Shown: positions 50,047-63,299, numbered from the stretch's first letter. The stretch is 64,000 nt of DNA from Gordius sp. MW1 (GCA_964036665.1 OZ038529.1:15012060-15076059); one strand, 5' to 3'. The notes: generated from the sequence alone by a model not told the origin. Numbers and translations: made by a program.

Positions 50047-53000
50047 ATGTGAAAGAACATGAAAAAATATGTAAAAGTAAGCCAATTTGAGAATCCTATT
50101 ATCCTCGATTTACTTCCGAAAAGAGGTTTTAAGCTGCCAAAACTATTCATTTTGACAAAAGACAACGTTTTATTGTTGCGATTAGTTTGTTGTATCGCAA
50201 CGTGAGTGCTGAATTTTTGAAAACTGCTCTATGCGATTATGATTTCAGAGTAATAGCTTTTAGATTCTGATAAATTTTTACTTGGGATCATAGAAACCAC
50301 GTCTGAAAACTACAACTTTCATCGGATGAATACGGTTCAAAGAAAAATATGTGAAAAATTTTGAGGTAAAAATATTTATTTTTTTCGATTCTATGTGAAA
50401 GAGCATGAAAAAATATGTAAAAGTAAGCCAATTTGAGAATCCTATTATCCTCGATTTACTTCCGAAAAGAGGTTTTAAGCTGCCATAACTATTCATTTTG
50501 ACAAAAGACAACGTTTTATTGTTGCGATTAGTTTGTTGTATCGCAACGTGATGCTTAATTTTTGAAAATGACTCTATGCGATCATGATTTCAAAGTAATA
50601 GTTTTCAGATTCTGATAAATTTTTACTTGGGATCATAGAAACCACGTCTGAAAACGACAACTTTCATCGGATGCATACGGTTGAAAGAAAAATTTGTGAA
50701 AAATTTTAAAGTAAAAACATTTATTTTTTTCGATTCTATGTGAAAGAGCATAAAAAAATATATATAAGTAAGCCAATTTGAGAATCCTATTATCCTCGAT
50801 TTACTTCCGAAAAGAGGTTTTAAGCTGCGAGAACTATCATTTTGACCAAAGACAACGTTTTATTGTTGCGATTAGTTTGTTGTATCGCAACGTGAGTGCT
50901 TAATTTTTGAAAATGGCTCTATGCGATCATGATTTCATAGTAATAGTTTTCAGATTCTGATAAATTTTTACTTGGGATCATAGAAACCACGTCTGAAAAC
51001 TACAACTTTCATCGGATGAATACGGTTCAAAGAAAACTATTTATTTTTTTCGATTCTATGTGAAAGAGCATGAAAAAATATGTAAAAGTAAGCCAATTTG
51101 AGAATCCTATTATACTCGATTTACCGAAAAGAGGTTTTAAGCTGCCAAAACTATTCTATTGACAAAAGACAACGTTTTATTGTTGCGATTAATTTGTTGT
51201 ATCGCAACGTGATGCTTAATTTTTGAAAATGACTCTATGCGATCATGATTTCAAAGTAATAGTTTTCAGATTCTGATAAATTTTTACTTGGGATCATAGA
51301 AACCACGTCTGAAAACGACAACTTTCATCGGATGCATACGGTTGAAAGAAAAATTTGTGAAAAATCTTGAGGTAAAAACATTTATTTTTTTCAATTCTAT
51401 GTGAAAGAGCATGAAAAAATATGTAAAAGTAAGCCAATTTGAGAATCCTATTATCCTCGATTTACTTCCGAAAAGAGGTTTTAAGCTGCCATAACTATTT
51501 ATTTTTACAAAAGACAACGTTTTATTGTTGCGATTAGTTTGTTGTATCGCAACGTGATGCTTAATTTTTGAAAATGACTCTATGCGATCATGATTTCAAA
51601 GTAATAGTTTTCAGATTCTGATAAATTTTTACTTGGGATCATAGAAACCACGTCTGAAAACGACAACTTTCATCGGATGCATACGGTTGAAAGAAAAATT
51701 TGTGAAAAATTTTAAAGTAAAAACATTTATTTTTTTCGATTCTATGTGAAAGAGCATAAAAAAATATATATAAGTAAGCCAATTTGAGAATCCTATTATC
51801 CTCGATTTACTTCCGAAAAGAGGTTTTAAGCTGCGAGAACTATCATTTTGACAAAAGACAACGTTTTATTGTTGCGATTAGTTTGTTGTATCGCAACGTG
51901 AGTGCTTAATTTTTGAAAATGGCTCTATGCGATTATGATTTCCAAGTAATAGTTTTCAGATTCTGATAAATTTTTACTTGGGATCATAGAAACCACGTCT
52001 GAAAACTACAACTTTCATCGGATGAATACGGTTCAAAGAAAACAATTTATTTTTTTCGATTCTATGTGAAAGAGCATGAAAAAATATGTAAAAGTAAGCC
52101 AATTTGAGAATCCTATTATCCTCGATTTACTTCCGAAAAGAGGTTTTAAGCTGCCAAAACTATTCTATTGACAAAAGACAACGTTTTATTGTTGCGATTA
52201 ATTTGTTGTATCGCAACGTGATGCTTAATTTTTGAAAATGACTCTATGCGATCATGATTTCAAAGTAATAGTTTTCAGATTCTGATAAATTTTTACTTGG
52301 GATCATAGAAACCACGTCTGAAAACGACAACTTTCATCGGATGCATACGGTTGAAAGAGAAATTTGTGAAAAATTTTGAGGTGAAAACATTTATTTTTTT
52401 CGATTCTATGTGAAAGAGCATGAAAAAATATATATAAGTAAGCCAATTTGAGAATCCTATTATCCTCGATTTACTTCCGAAAAGAGGTTTTAAGCTGCGA
52501 GAACTATCATTTTGACAAAAGACAACGTTTTATTGTTGCGATTAGTTTGTTGTATCGCAACGTGAGTGCTTAATTTTTCAAAAATGCACTATGCGATCAT
52601 GATTTCAAAGTAATAGTTTTTTGATTCTGATAAATTTTTACTTGGGATCATAGAAACCAAGGAAAACGACAACTTTCATCGGGAATACGGTTCAAAGAAA
52701 AATATGTGAAAAATTTTGAGGTAAAAATATTTATTTTTTTCGATTCTATGTGAAAGAACATGAAAAAATATGTAAAAGTAAGCCAATTTGAGAATCCTAT
52801 TATCCTCGATTTACTTCCGAAAAGAGGTTTTAAGCTGCCAAAACTATTCATTTTGACAAAAGACAACGTTTTATTGTTGCGATTAGTTTGTTGTATCGCA
52901 ACGTGAGTGCTGAATTTTTGAAAACTGCTCTATGCGATTATGATTTCAAAGTAATAGCTTTTAGATTTTGATAAATTTTTACTTGGGATCATAGAAACCA

Positions 53001-53437
53001 CGTCTGAAAACTACAACTTTTATCAAATGAATACGGTTCAAAGAAAAATATGTGAAAAATTTTGAGGTAAAAATATTTATTTTTTTCGATTCTATGTGAA
53101 AGAGCATAAAAAAATATGTAAAAGTAAGCCAATTTGAGAATCCTATTATCCTCGATTTACTTCCGAAAAGAGGTTTTAAGCTGCCATAACTATTCATTTT
53201 GACAAAAGACAACGTTTATTGTTGCGATTAGTTTGTTGTATCGCAACGTGAAGAGTCATTTTTGAAAATGACTCTATGCGATCATGATTTCAAAGTAATA
53301 GTTTTCAGATTCTGATAAATTTTTACTTGGGATCATAGAAACCACGTCTGAAAACGACAACTTTCATCGGATGCATACGGTTGAAAGAAAAATTTGTGAA
53401 AAATTTTGAGGTAAAAACATTTATTTTTTTCGATCCT
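50047..53437 (+). repeat. 8-mer HOR copy 3, partial and rearranged (10 monomers)
   Basis: The order is A-B'-G-B'-B'-G-B'-D-A-B'. It enters the cycle at A (the B'-D pair is skipped, giving a 2038-bp spacing to copy 2) and then repeats a B'-G-B' trimer. Both G monomers have the ~24-bp deletion. The D copy reads CCAAGGAAAACGAC and TCATCGGGAATACGG. The last monomer has GTGAAGAGTCATTTTTG near 53249. Copy 3 is more eroded than copies 1 and 2. Confidence 0.86.
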
Positions 53438-56192
53438 ATGTGAAAGAGCATAAAAAAATATATATAAGTAAGCCAATTTGAGAATCCTATTATCCTCGAT
53501 TTACATCCGAAAAGAGGTTTTAAGCTGCGACAACTATCATTTTGACAAAAGACAACGTTTTATTGTTGCGATTAGTTTGTTGTATCGCAACGTGAATGCT
53601 TAATTTTTGAAAATGGCTCTATGCGATCATGATTTCAAAGTAATAGTTTTCAGATTCTGATAAATTTTTACTTGGTATCATAGAAACCACGTCTGAGAAC
53701 TACAACTTTCATCGGATGAATACGGTTCAAAGAAAAATATGTGAAAAATTTTGAGGTAAAAATATTTATTTTTTCGATTCTATGTGAAAGAGCATGAAAA
53801 AATATGTAAAAGTAAGCCAATTTGAGAATCCTATTATCCTCGATTTACTTCCTAAAAGAGGTTTTAAGCTGCCAAAACTATTCTATTGACAAAAGACAAC
53901 GTTTTATTGTTGCGATTAGTTTGTTGTATCGCAACGTGAATGCTTAATTTTTGAAAATGGCTCTATGCGATCATGATTTCAAAGTAATAGTTTTCAGATT
54001 CTGATAAATTTTTACTTGGGATCATAGAAACCACGTCTGAAAACGACAACTTTCATCGGATGCATACGGTTGAAAGAAAAATTTGTGAAAAATTTTGAGG
54101 TAAAAACATTTATTTTTTTCGATTCTATGTGAAAGAGCATGAAAAAATATGTAAAAGTAAGCCAATTTGCAAATCCTATTATCTTCGATTTACTTCCGAA
54201 AAGAGGTTTTAAGCTGCGAGAACTATCATTTTGACAAAAGACAACGTTTTATTGTTGCAATTAGTTTGTTGTATCGCAACGTGAGTGCTTGATTTTTGAA
54301 AATGGCGCTATGCGATCATGATTTCAAAGTAATAGTTTTCAGATTCTGATAAATTTTTACTTGGGATCATAGAAACCACGTCTGAAAACGACAACTTTCA
54401 TCGGATGAATACGGTTCAAAGAAAAATATGTGAAAAATTTTGAGGTAAAAATATTTATTTTTTTCGATTCTATGTGAAAGAGCATGAAAAAATATATAAA
54501 AGTAAGCCAATTTGAGAATCCTATTATCCTCGATTGACTTCCGAAAAGAGGTTTTAAGCTGCGAGAACTATCATTTTGACGAAAGACAACGTTTTATTGT
54601 TGCTATTAGTTTGTTGTATCGCAACGTGAGTGCTTAATTTTTCAAAAATGCACTATGCGATCATGATTTTAAAGTAATAGTTTTCTGATTCTGATAAATT
54701 TTTACTTTTTATCATCGAAACCACGTCTGAAAACGACAACTTTCATCGGATGCATACGGTAGAAAGAAAAATATGTGAAAAATTTTGAGGTAAAAATATT
54801 TATTTTTTCCGATTCTATGTGAAACAGCATGAAAAAATATATAAAAGTAAGCCAATTTGCGAATCCTATTATCTTCGATTTACTTCCGAAAAGAGGTTTT
54901 AAGCTGCGAGAACTATCATTTTGACAAAAGACAACGTTTTATTGTTGCGATTAGTTTGTTGTATCGCAACGTGAGTGCTTAATTTTTGAAAATGGCGCTA
55001 TGCGATCATGATTTCAAAGTAATAGTTTTCAGATTCTGATAAATTTTTACTTGGGATCATAGAAACCACGTCTTAAAACGACAACTTTCATCGGATGAAT
55101 ACGGTTCAAAGAAAAATATGTGAAAAATTTTGAGGTAAAAATATTTATTTTTTTCGATTCTATGTGAAAGAGCATGAAAAAATATATAAAAGTAAGCCAA
55201 TTTGAGAATCCTATTATCCTCGATTGACTTCCGCAAAGAGGTTTTAAGCTGCGAGAACTATCATTTTGACAAAAGACAACGTTTTATTGTTGCGATAAGT
55301 TTGTTGTATCGCAACGTGAATGATTAATTTTTCAAAAATGCATTATGCGATCATGATTTCAAAGTAATAGTTTTCTGATTCTGATAAATTTTTACTTTTT
55401 ATCATGGAAACCCTGTTTGAAAACGACAACTTTCATCGGATGCATACGGTTGAAAGAAAAATTTGTGAAAAATTTCGAGGTAAAAACATTTATTTTTTTC
55501 GATTCTATGTGAAAGAGCATGAAAAAATATATATAAGTAAGCCAATTTGAGAATCCTATCATATTCGATTGACTTCCGAAAAGAGGTTTTAAGCTGCGAG
55601 AACTATCGTTTTGACAAAAGACAACGTTTTATTGTTGCGATTAGTTTGTTGTTTGCTACGTGAGTGCTTAATTTTTCAAAAATGCACTATGCGATCATGA
55701 TTTCAAAGTAATAGTTTTCTGATTCTGATAAATTTTTACTTTTTATCATCGAAACCACGTCTGAAAACAACAACTTTTATCGGATGCATATACGGTTGAA
55801 AGAAAAATATGGGAAAAATTTTGAAGTAAAAATATTTATTTTTTTCGATTGTATGTGAAAGAGCATGAAAAAATATATAAAAGTAAGCCAATTTGAGAAT
55901 CCTATTATCCTCGATTTACTTCCGTAATGAGGTTTTAAGCTGCAGAACTATTCATTTTGACAAAAGACAACGTTTTATTGTTGCGATTAGTTTGTTGTAT
56001 CGCAACGTGAGTGCTGAATTTTTGAAAACTGCTTTATGCGATCATGATTTCAAAGTAATAGTTTTCTGATTCTGATAAATTTTTACTTTTTATCATGCAA
56101 ACCACGTCTGAAAACGACAACTTTCATCGGATGCATATGGTTGAAAGAAAAATATGTGAAAAATTTTGAGGTAAAAATATTTATTTTTTTCG
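53438..56192 (+). repeat. Divergent G/D/F block (8 monomers) left of the first insert
   Basis: Order G-G-G-D-G-F-D-A'. Scattered private changes are frequent: TTGCAAATCC near 54168, ATTATCTTCG near 54178, TTGTTGCAATTAG near 54253, TTGCTATTAG near 54600, ATTTCGAGG near 55472, and GTTGTTTGCTACGTG near 55648, which destroys one arm of the inverted repeat. The last monomer has CATGCAAACC and GCATATGG, which always precede the insert. Confidence 0.83.
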
Positions 56193-56385
56193 ATTAGAAA
56201 AACATTCGGTTATGGCTAATGAATTATATTTACAGATGGTTATGCCGAACGAAAAATAAGGTACAAATCATTTTGTACTTTTCGCGCAATGTTAAAAAAT
56301 TATTTACGTTCGCTTTTTGCCCCGGGCGAAAATAATCCTCTGCGGTTTCACTATGAACACCTCATATCTACAATTGTTTTTTTCG
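56193..56385 (+). other. 193-bp non-satellite insert, copy 1
   Basis: A segment unrelated to the monomer interrupts the array between two copies of TTTTTTTCG (56184-56192 and 56377-56385). It starts ATTAGAAAAACATTCGG and ends ACAATTGTTTTTTTCG. After it the monomer resumes at GTGAAAGAGCATG with the usual CTAT missing. It has a perfect hairpin, a GC-rich stretch around CGCTTTTTGCCCCGGGCG, and no ORF of note. The first bases (AGAAAAACATT) and the reverse complement of the end (GAAAAAAACAATT) are loosely similar, a weak hint of terminal inverted repeats. It may be a small transposon-like element or captured flanking DNA. I do not recognise it. Confidence 0.9.
56261..56278. repeat. Perfect hairpin in the insert (7-bp arms, 4-bp loop)
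   Basis: GTACAAA (56261-56267) and TTTGTAC (56272-56278) with loop TCAT. Copy 2 keeps it (59548-59565). Copy 3 changes the first base to C (62145), losing one pair. It is followed by TTTTCGCGC, not by a T-run, so a bacterial-type terminator reading is not favoured. Confidence 0.75.
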
Positions 56386-59300
56386 TGAGTGAAAGAGCAT
56401 GAAAAATTATGTAAAAGTAAGCCAATTTGAGAATCCTATTATCCTCGATTTACTTCCGTAAAGAGGTTTTAAGCTGCCAGAACTATTCATTTTGACAAAA
56501 GACAACGTTTTATTGTTGCGATTAGTTTGTTGTATCGCAACGTGAGTGCTGAATTTTTGAAAACTGCTCTATGCGATTATGATTTCAAAGTAAAGTTTTT
56601 AGATTCTGATAAATTTTTACTTGGGATCATAGAAACCACGTCTGAAAACGACAACTTTCATCGGATGAATGCGGTTCAAAGAAAAATATGTGAAAAATTT
56701 TGAGGTAAAAATATTTATTTTTTTTGATTCTATGTGAAAGAGCATGAAAAAATATATAAAAGTAAGCCAATTTGAGAATCCTATTATGCTCAATTCACTT
56801 CCGAAAAGAGGTTTTAAGCTGCGAGAACTATCATTTTGACAAAAGACAACGTTTTATTGTTGCGATTAGTTTGTTGTATCGCAACGTGAGTGCTGAATTT
56901 TTCAAAAATGCACTATGCGATAAATGATTTTAAAGTAATAGTTTTCTGATTCTGATATATTTTTACTTTTTATCATCGAAACCACGTCTGAAAACGACAA
57001 CTTTCATCGGATGCATACGGTTGAATGAAAAATATGTGAAAACTTTTGAGGTAAAAATATTTATTTTTTCGATTCTATGTGAAAGAGCATGAAAAAATAT
57101 ATATAAGTAAGCCAATTTGAGAATCCTATTATCCTCGGGTTACTTCCGAAAAGAGGTTTCAAGCTGCGAGAACTATCATTTTGACAAAAGACAACGTTTT
57201 ATTGTTGCGATTAGTTTGTTGTATCGCAACGTGAGTGCTTAATTTTTGAAAATGGCTCTATGCGATCATGATTTCAAAGTAATAGTTTTCAGATTCTGAT
57301 AAATTTTTACTTGGGATCATAGAAACCACGTCTGAAAACGACAACTTTCATCGGATGAATACGGTCCAAAGAAAAATATGTGAAAAATTTTGAGGTAAAA
57401 ATATTTATTTTTTTTGATTCTATGTGAAAGAGCATGAAAAAATATATAAACGTAAGCCAATTTGAGAATAATATTATCCTCGATTGACTTCCGAAAAGAG
57501 GTTTTAAGCTGCGAGAACTATCATTTTGACAAAAGACAACGTTTTATTGTTGCGATTAGTTTGTTGTATCGCAACGTGAGTGCTTAATTTTTGAAAATGG
57601 CTCTATGCGATCATGATTTCAAAGTAATAGTTTTCAGATTCTGATAAATTTTTACTTGTGATCATAGAAACCACGTCTGAAAACGACAACTTTCATCGGA
57701 TGAATACGGTCCAAAGAAAAATATGTAAAAAATTTTGAGGTAAAAATATTTATTTTTTTTGATTCTATGTGAAAGAGCATAAAAAAATATATAAACGTAA
57801 GCCAATTTGAGAATCCTATTATCCTCGATTGACTTCCGAAAAGAGGTTCTAAGCTGCGAGAACTATCATTTTGACAAAAGACAACGTTTTATTGTTGCGA
57901 TTAGTTTGTTGTATCGCAACGTGAGTGCTTAATTTTTGAAAATGACTCTATGCGATCATGATTTCAAAGTAATAGTTTTCAGATTCTGATAAATTTTTAC
58001 TTGGGATCATAGAAACCACGTCTGAAAACGACAACTTTCATCGGATGAATACGGTTCAAAGAAAATATGTGAAAAATTTTGAGGTAAAAATATTTATTTT
58101 TTTCGATTCTATGTGAAAGAGCATGAAAAAATATGTAAAAGTAAGCCAATTTGAGAATCCTATTATCCTCGATTTACTTCCGAAAAGAGGTTTTAAGCTG
58201 CCAAAATTATTCATTTTGACAAAAGACAACGTTTTATTGTTGCGATTTGTTTGTTGTATCGCAACTGATGCTTAATTTTTGAAAATGACTCTATGCGATC
58301 ATGATTTCAAAGTAATAGTTTTCAGATTCTGATAAATTTTTACTTGGGATCATAGAAACCACGTCTGAAAACGACAACTTTCATCGGATGAATACGGTTC
58401 AAAGAAAAATATGTGAAAAATTTTGAGGTAAAAATATTTATTTTTTTCAATATGTGAAAGAGCATAAAAAAATATTTAAAAGGAAGCCAATTTGAGAATC
58501 CTATCATATTCGATGACTTCCGAAAAGAAGTTTTAAGCTGCGAGAACTATCGTTTTGACAAAAGACAACGTTTTATTGTTGCGATTAGTTTGTTGTTTGC
58601 TACGTGAGTGCTTAATTTTTCAAAAATGCACTATGCGATCATGATTTCAAAGTAATAGTTTTCTGATTCTGATAAATTTTTACTTTTTATCATCGAAACC
58701 ACGTCTGAAAAAGACAACTTTCATCGGATGCATACGGTTGAAAGAAAAATATGTGAAAAATTTTGAAGTAAAAATATTTATTTTTTTCGATTGTATGTGA
58801 AAGAGCATGAAAAAATATATAAAAGTAAGCCAATTTGAGAATCCTATTATCCTCGATTTACTTCCGTAAAGAGGTTTTAAGCTGCCAGAACTATTCATTT
58901 TGACAAAAGACAACGTTTTATTGTTGCGATTAGTTTGTTGTATCGCAACGTGAGTGCTGAATTTTTGAAAACTGCTCTGTGCGATTATGATTTCAAAGTA
59001 ATAGTTTTTAGATTCTGATAAATTTTTACTTGGGATCATAGAAACCACGTCTGAAAACGACAACTTTCATCGGATGAATAGGGTTCAAAGAAAAATTTGT
59101 GAAAATTTTGAGGTAAAAATATTTATTTTTTTCAATTCTATGTGAAAGAGCGTAAAAAAATATATAAAAGTAAGCCAATTTGAGAATCCTATTATCCTCG
59201 ATTGACTTCCGCAAAGAGATTTTAAGCTGCGAGAACTATCATTTTGACAAAAGACAACGTTTTATTGTTGCGATTAGTTTGTTGTATCGCAACGTGAGTG

Positions 59301-59479
59301 CTTAATTTTTCAAAAATGCATTATGCGATCATAATTTCAAAGTAATAGTTTTCTGATTCTGATAAATTTTTACTTTTTATCATGCAAACCACGTCTGAAA
59401 ACGACAACTTTCATCGGATGCATATGGTTGAAAGAAAAATATGTGAAAAATTTTGAGGTAAAAATATTTATTTTTTTCG
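56386..59479 (+). repeat. Insert-led unit 1 (A-D-G-G-G-B'-D-A-D, 9 monomers)
   Basis: Monomers between the first and second insert. Markers shared with the next unit: AACGTAAGCC near 57451 and 57796, CGGTCCAAAG near 57362 and 57707, CGCAACTGATGC near 58260, a shortened start TTTCAATATGTG near 58446, GTTGTTTGCTACG near 58593, CTTCCGTAAAGAGG near 58861 and CATGCAAACC near 59381. It is two monomers longer than the following unit. Confidence 0.88.
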
Positions 59480-59672
59480 ATTAGAAAAACATTCGGTTAT
59501 GGCTAATGAATTATATTTACAGATGGTTATGCCGAACGAAAAATAAGGTACAAATCATTTTGTACTTTTCGCGCAATGTTAAAAAATTATTTACGTTCGC
59601 TTTTTGCCGCGGGCGAAAATAATCCTCTGCGGTTTCACTATGAACACCTCATATTTACAATTGTTTTTTTCG
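59480..59672 (+). other. 193-bp non-satellite insert, copy 2
   Basis: Same length and same TTTTTTTCG borders (59471-59479 and 59664-59672) as copy 1. It differs at GCCGCGGGCG (copy 1 GCCCCGGGCG) and CATATTTAC (copy 1 CATATCTAC). The preceding monomer has the same CATGCAAACC and GCATATGG markers, showing that insert and flanks were copied together. Confidence 0.92.
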
Positions 59673-62076
59673 TGAGTGAAAGAGCATGAAAAAATATATA
59701 AAAGTAAGCCAATTTGAGAATCCTATTATCCTCGATTTACTTCCGAAAAGAGGTTTTAAGCTGCCAGAACTATTCATTTTGACAAAAGACAACGTTTTAT
59801 TCGATTAGTTTGTTGTATCGCAACGTGAGTGCTGAATTTTTGAAAACTGCTCTATGCGATTATGATTTCAAAGTAATAGTTTTTAGATTCTGATAAATTT
59901 TTACTTGGGATCATAGAAACCACGTCTGAAAACGACAACTTTCATCGGATGAATACGGTCCAAAGAAAAATATGTGAAAAATTTTGAGGTAAAAATATTT
60001 ATTTTTTTTGATTCTATGTGAAAGAGCATGAAAAAATATATAAACGTAAGCCAATTTGAGAATCCTATTATCCTCGATTGACTTCCGAAAAGAGGTTTTA
60101 AGCTGCGAGAACTATCATTTTGACAAAAGACAACGTTTTATTGTTGCGATTAGTTTGTTGTATCGCAACGTGAGTGCTTAATTTTTGAAAATGGCTCTAT
60201 GCGATCATGATTTCAAAGTAATAGTTTTCAGATTCTGATAAATTTTTACTTGGGATCATAGAAACCACGTCTGAAAACGACAACTTTCATCGGATGAATA
60301 CGGTCCAAAGAAAAATATGTGAAAAATTTTGAGGTAAAAATATTTATTTTTTTTGATTCTATGTGAAAGAGCATGAAAAAATATATAAACGTAAGCCAAT
60401 TTGAGAATCCTATTATCCTCGATTGACTTCCGAAAAGAGGTTTTAAGCTGCGAGAACTATCATTTTGACAAAAGACAACGTTTTATTGTTGCGATTAGTT
60501 TGTTGTATCGCAACGTGAGTGCTTAATTTTTGAAAATGACTCTATGCGATCATGATTTCAAAGTAATAGTTTTCAGATTCTGATAAATTTTTACTTGGGA
60601 TCATAGAAACCACGTCTGAAAACGACAACTTTCATCGGATGAATACGGTTCAAAGAAAATATGTGAAAAATTTTGAGGTAAAAATATTTATTTTTTTCGA
60701 TTCTATGTGAAAGAGCAGGAAAAAATATATGTAAAAGTAAGCCAATTTGAGAATCCTATTATCCTCGATTTACTTCCGAAAAGAGGTTTTAAGCTGCCAA
60801 AATTATTCATTTTGACAAAAGACAACGTTTTATTGTTGCGATTTGTTTGTTGTATCGCAACTGATGCTTAATTTTTGAAAATGACTCTATGCGATCATGA
60901 TTTCAAAGTAATAGTTTTCAGATTCTGATAAATTTTTACTTGGGATCATAGAAACCACGTCTGAAAACGACAACTTTCATCGGATGAATACGGTTCAAAG
61001 AAAAATATGTGAAAAATTTTGAGGTAAAAATATTTATTTTTTTCAATATGTGAAAGAGCATGAAAAAATATTTAAAAGGAAGCCAATTTGAGAATCCTGT
61101 CATATTCGATGACTTCCGAAAAGAAGTTTTAAGCTGCGAGAACTATCGTTTTGACAAAAGACAACGTTTTATTGTTGCGATTAGTTTGTTGTTTGCTACG
61201 TGAGTGCTTAATTTTTCAAAAATGCACTATGCGATCATGATTTCAAAGTAATAGTTTTCTGATTCTGATAAATTTTTACTTTTTATCATCGAAACCACGT
61301 CTGAAAAAGACAACTTTCATCGGATGCATACGGTTGAAAGAAAAATATGTGAAAAATTTTGAAGTAAAAATATTTATTTTTTTCGATTGTATGTGAAAGA
61401 GCATGAAAAAACATATAAAAGTAAGCCATTTTGAGAATCCTATTATCCTTGATTTACTTCCGTAAAGAGGTTTTAAGCTGCCAGAATTATTCATTTTGAC
61501 AAAAGACAACGTTTTATTGTTGCGATTAGTTTGTTGTATCGCAACGTGAGTGCTGAATTTTTGAAAACTGCTCTATGCGATTATGATTTCAAAGTAATAG
61601 TTTTTAGATTCTGATAAATTTTTACTTGGGATCATAGAAACCACGTCTGAAAACGACAACTTTCATCGGATGAATAGGGTTCAAAGAAAAATATGTGAAA
61701 ATTTTGAGGTAAAAATATTTATTTTTTTCAATTCTATGTGAAAGAGCGTAAAAAAATATATAAAAGTAAGCCAATTTGAGAATCCTATTATCCTCGATTG
61801 ACTTCCGCAAAGAGGTTTTAAGCTGCGAGAACTATCATTTTGACAAAAGACAACGTTTTATTGTTGCGATTAGTTTGTTGTATCGCAACGTGAGTGCTTA
61901 ATTTTTCAAAAATGCATTATGCGATCATGATTTCAAAGTAATAGTTTTCTGATTCTGATAAATTTTTACTTTTTATCATGCAAACCACGTCTGAAAACGA
62001 CAACTTTCATTCTGATGCATATGGTTGAAAGAAAAATATGTGAAAAATTTTGAGGTAAAAATATTTATTTTTTTCG
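59673..62076 (+). repeat. Insert-led unit 2 (A-G-B'-B'-D-A-D, 7 monomers)
   Basis: With its insert the unit is 2597 bp. The leading A has CGTTTTATTCGATTAG, a 4-bp loss that removes GTTG and breaks the first hairpin arm. The same loss occurs after the third insert (near 62397) but not after the first. All other markers of unit 1 are present in the same order. Confidence 0.9.
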
Positions 62077-62269
62077 ATTAGAAAAACATTCGGTTATGGC
62101 TAATGAATTATATTTACAGATGGTTATGCCGAACGAAAAATAAGCTACAAATCATTTTGTACTTTTCGCGCAATGTTAAAAAATTATTTATGTTCGCTTT
62201 TTGCCGCGGGCGAAAATAATCCTCTGCGGTTTCACTATGAACACCTCATATTTACAATAGTTTTTTTCG
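62077..62269 (+). other. 193-bp non-satellite insert, copy 3
   Basis: Same borders (TTTTTTTCG at 62068-62076 and 62261-62269). Differences from copy 2 are AAGCTACAAATC, TTATGTTCGC and TACAATAG. It shares GCCGCGGGCG and CATATTTAC with copy 2, so copies 2 and 3 are closer to each other than to copy 1. Confidence 0.92.
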
Positions 62270-63299
62270 TGAGTGAAAGAGCATGAAAAAATATATAAAA
62301 GTAAGCCAATTTGAGAATCCTATTATCCTCGATTTACTTCCGAAAAGAGGTTTTAAGCTGCCAGAACTATTCATTTTGACAAAAGACAACGTTTTATTCG
62401 ATTAGTTTGTTGTATCGCAACGTGAGTGCTGAATTTTTGAAAACTGCTCTATGCGATTATGATTTCAAAGTAATAGTTTTTAGATTCTGATAAATTTTTA
62501 CTTGGGATCATAGAAACCACGTCTGAAAACGACAACTTTCATCGGATGAATACGGTTCAAAAAAAATATGTGAAAAATTTTAAGGTAAAAATATTTATTT
62601 TTTTCGATTCTATGTGAAAGAGCATGAAAAAATATATAAAAGTAAGGCAATTTGAGAATCCTATTATCCTCGATTTACTTCCGAAAAGAGGTTTGAAGCT
62701 GCGAGAACTATCATTTTGACAAAAGACAACGTTTTGTTGTTGCGATTAGTTTGTTGTATCGCAACGTGAGTGCTTAATTTTTCAAAAATGCACTATGCGA
62801 TCATGATTTCAAAGTAATAGTTTTTGATTCTGATAAATTTTTACTTTTTATCATGGAAACCACGTCTGAAAACGACAACTTTCATCGGATGAATACGGTT
62901 CAAAGAAAAATATGTGAAAAGTTTTGAGGTAAAAATATTTATTTTTTTCGATTCTATGTGAAAGAGCATGAAAAATATTTAAAAGTAAGCCAATTTGAGA
63001 ATTCTATTATCCTCGATTGACTTCCGCAAAGAGGTTTTAAGCTGCGAGAACTATCATTTTGACAAAAGACAACGTTTTATTGTTGCGATTAGTTTGTTGT
63101 ATCGCAACGTGAGTGCTGAATTTTTCAAAAATGCACTATGCGATCATGATTTTAAAGTAATAGTTTTCTGAATCTGATAAATTTTTACTTATTATCATCG
63201 ATACCACGTCTGAAAACGACAACTTTCATCGGATGCATACGGTTGAAAGAAAAATTTGTGAAAAATTTTGAGGTAAAAATATTTTTTTTTTTCGATTCT
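62270..63299 (+). repeat. Monomers right of the third insert (A-D-A/D)
   Basis: Three monomers. The first keeps the CGTTTTATTCGATTAG loss of unit 2. After it the order departs from the insert-led unit: D comes in place of G, then a GTGAGTGCTGAATTTTTC hybrid. Small private changes are common (AAGGCAATTTG, AGGTTTGAAGC, TTTTGTTGTTGCG, TACTTATTATCATCG). Confidence 0.83.

Noticed and set aside
56193-56385. Identification of the insert as a particular transposon family or as a bacterial terminator.
   Set aside because: No transposase fragment, no clear terminal inverted repeat, and the 7-bp hairpin lacks a following T-run. Only weak end similarity is visible in AT-rich DNA, so it is left unnamed.
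1272-61810. Some fifty minus-strand open frames of 60-127 codons with near-identical products (such as 6065-6298, 58680-59063), proposed as a gene family.
   Set aside because: They are the same stretch of satellite read again in each copy. The apparent first codon of both common versions is TTG, not ATG (checked at 6296-6298 and at the TTGCGGAAG start). The monomer length is not a multiple of three, indels of 1-4 bp freely break the frame, and no signal, domain or codon pattern is evident.
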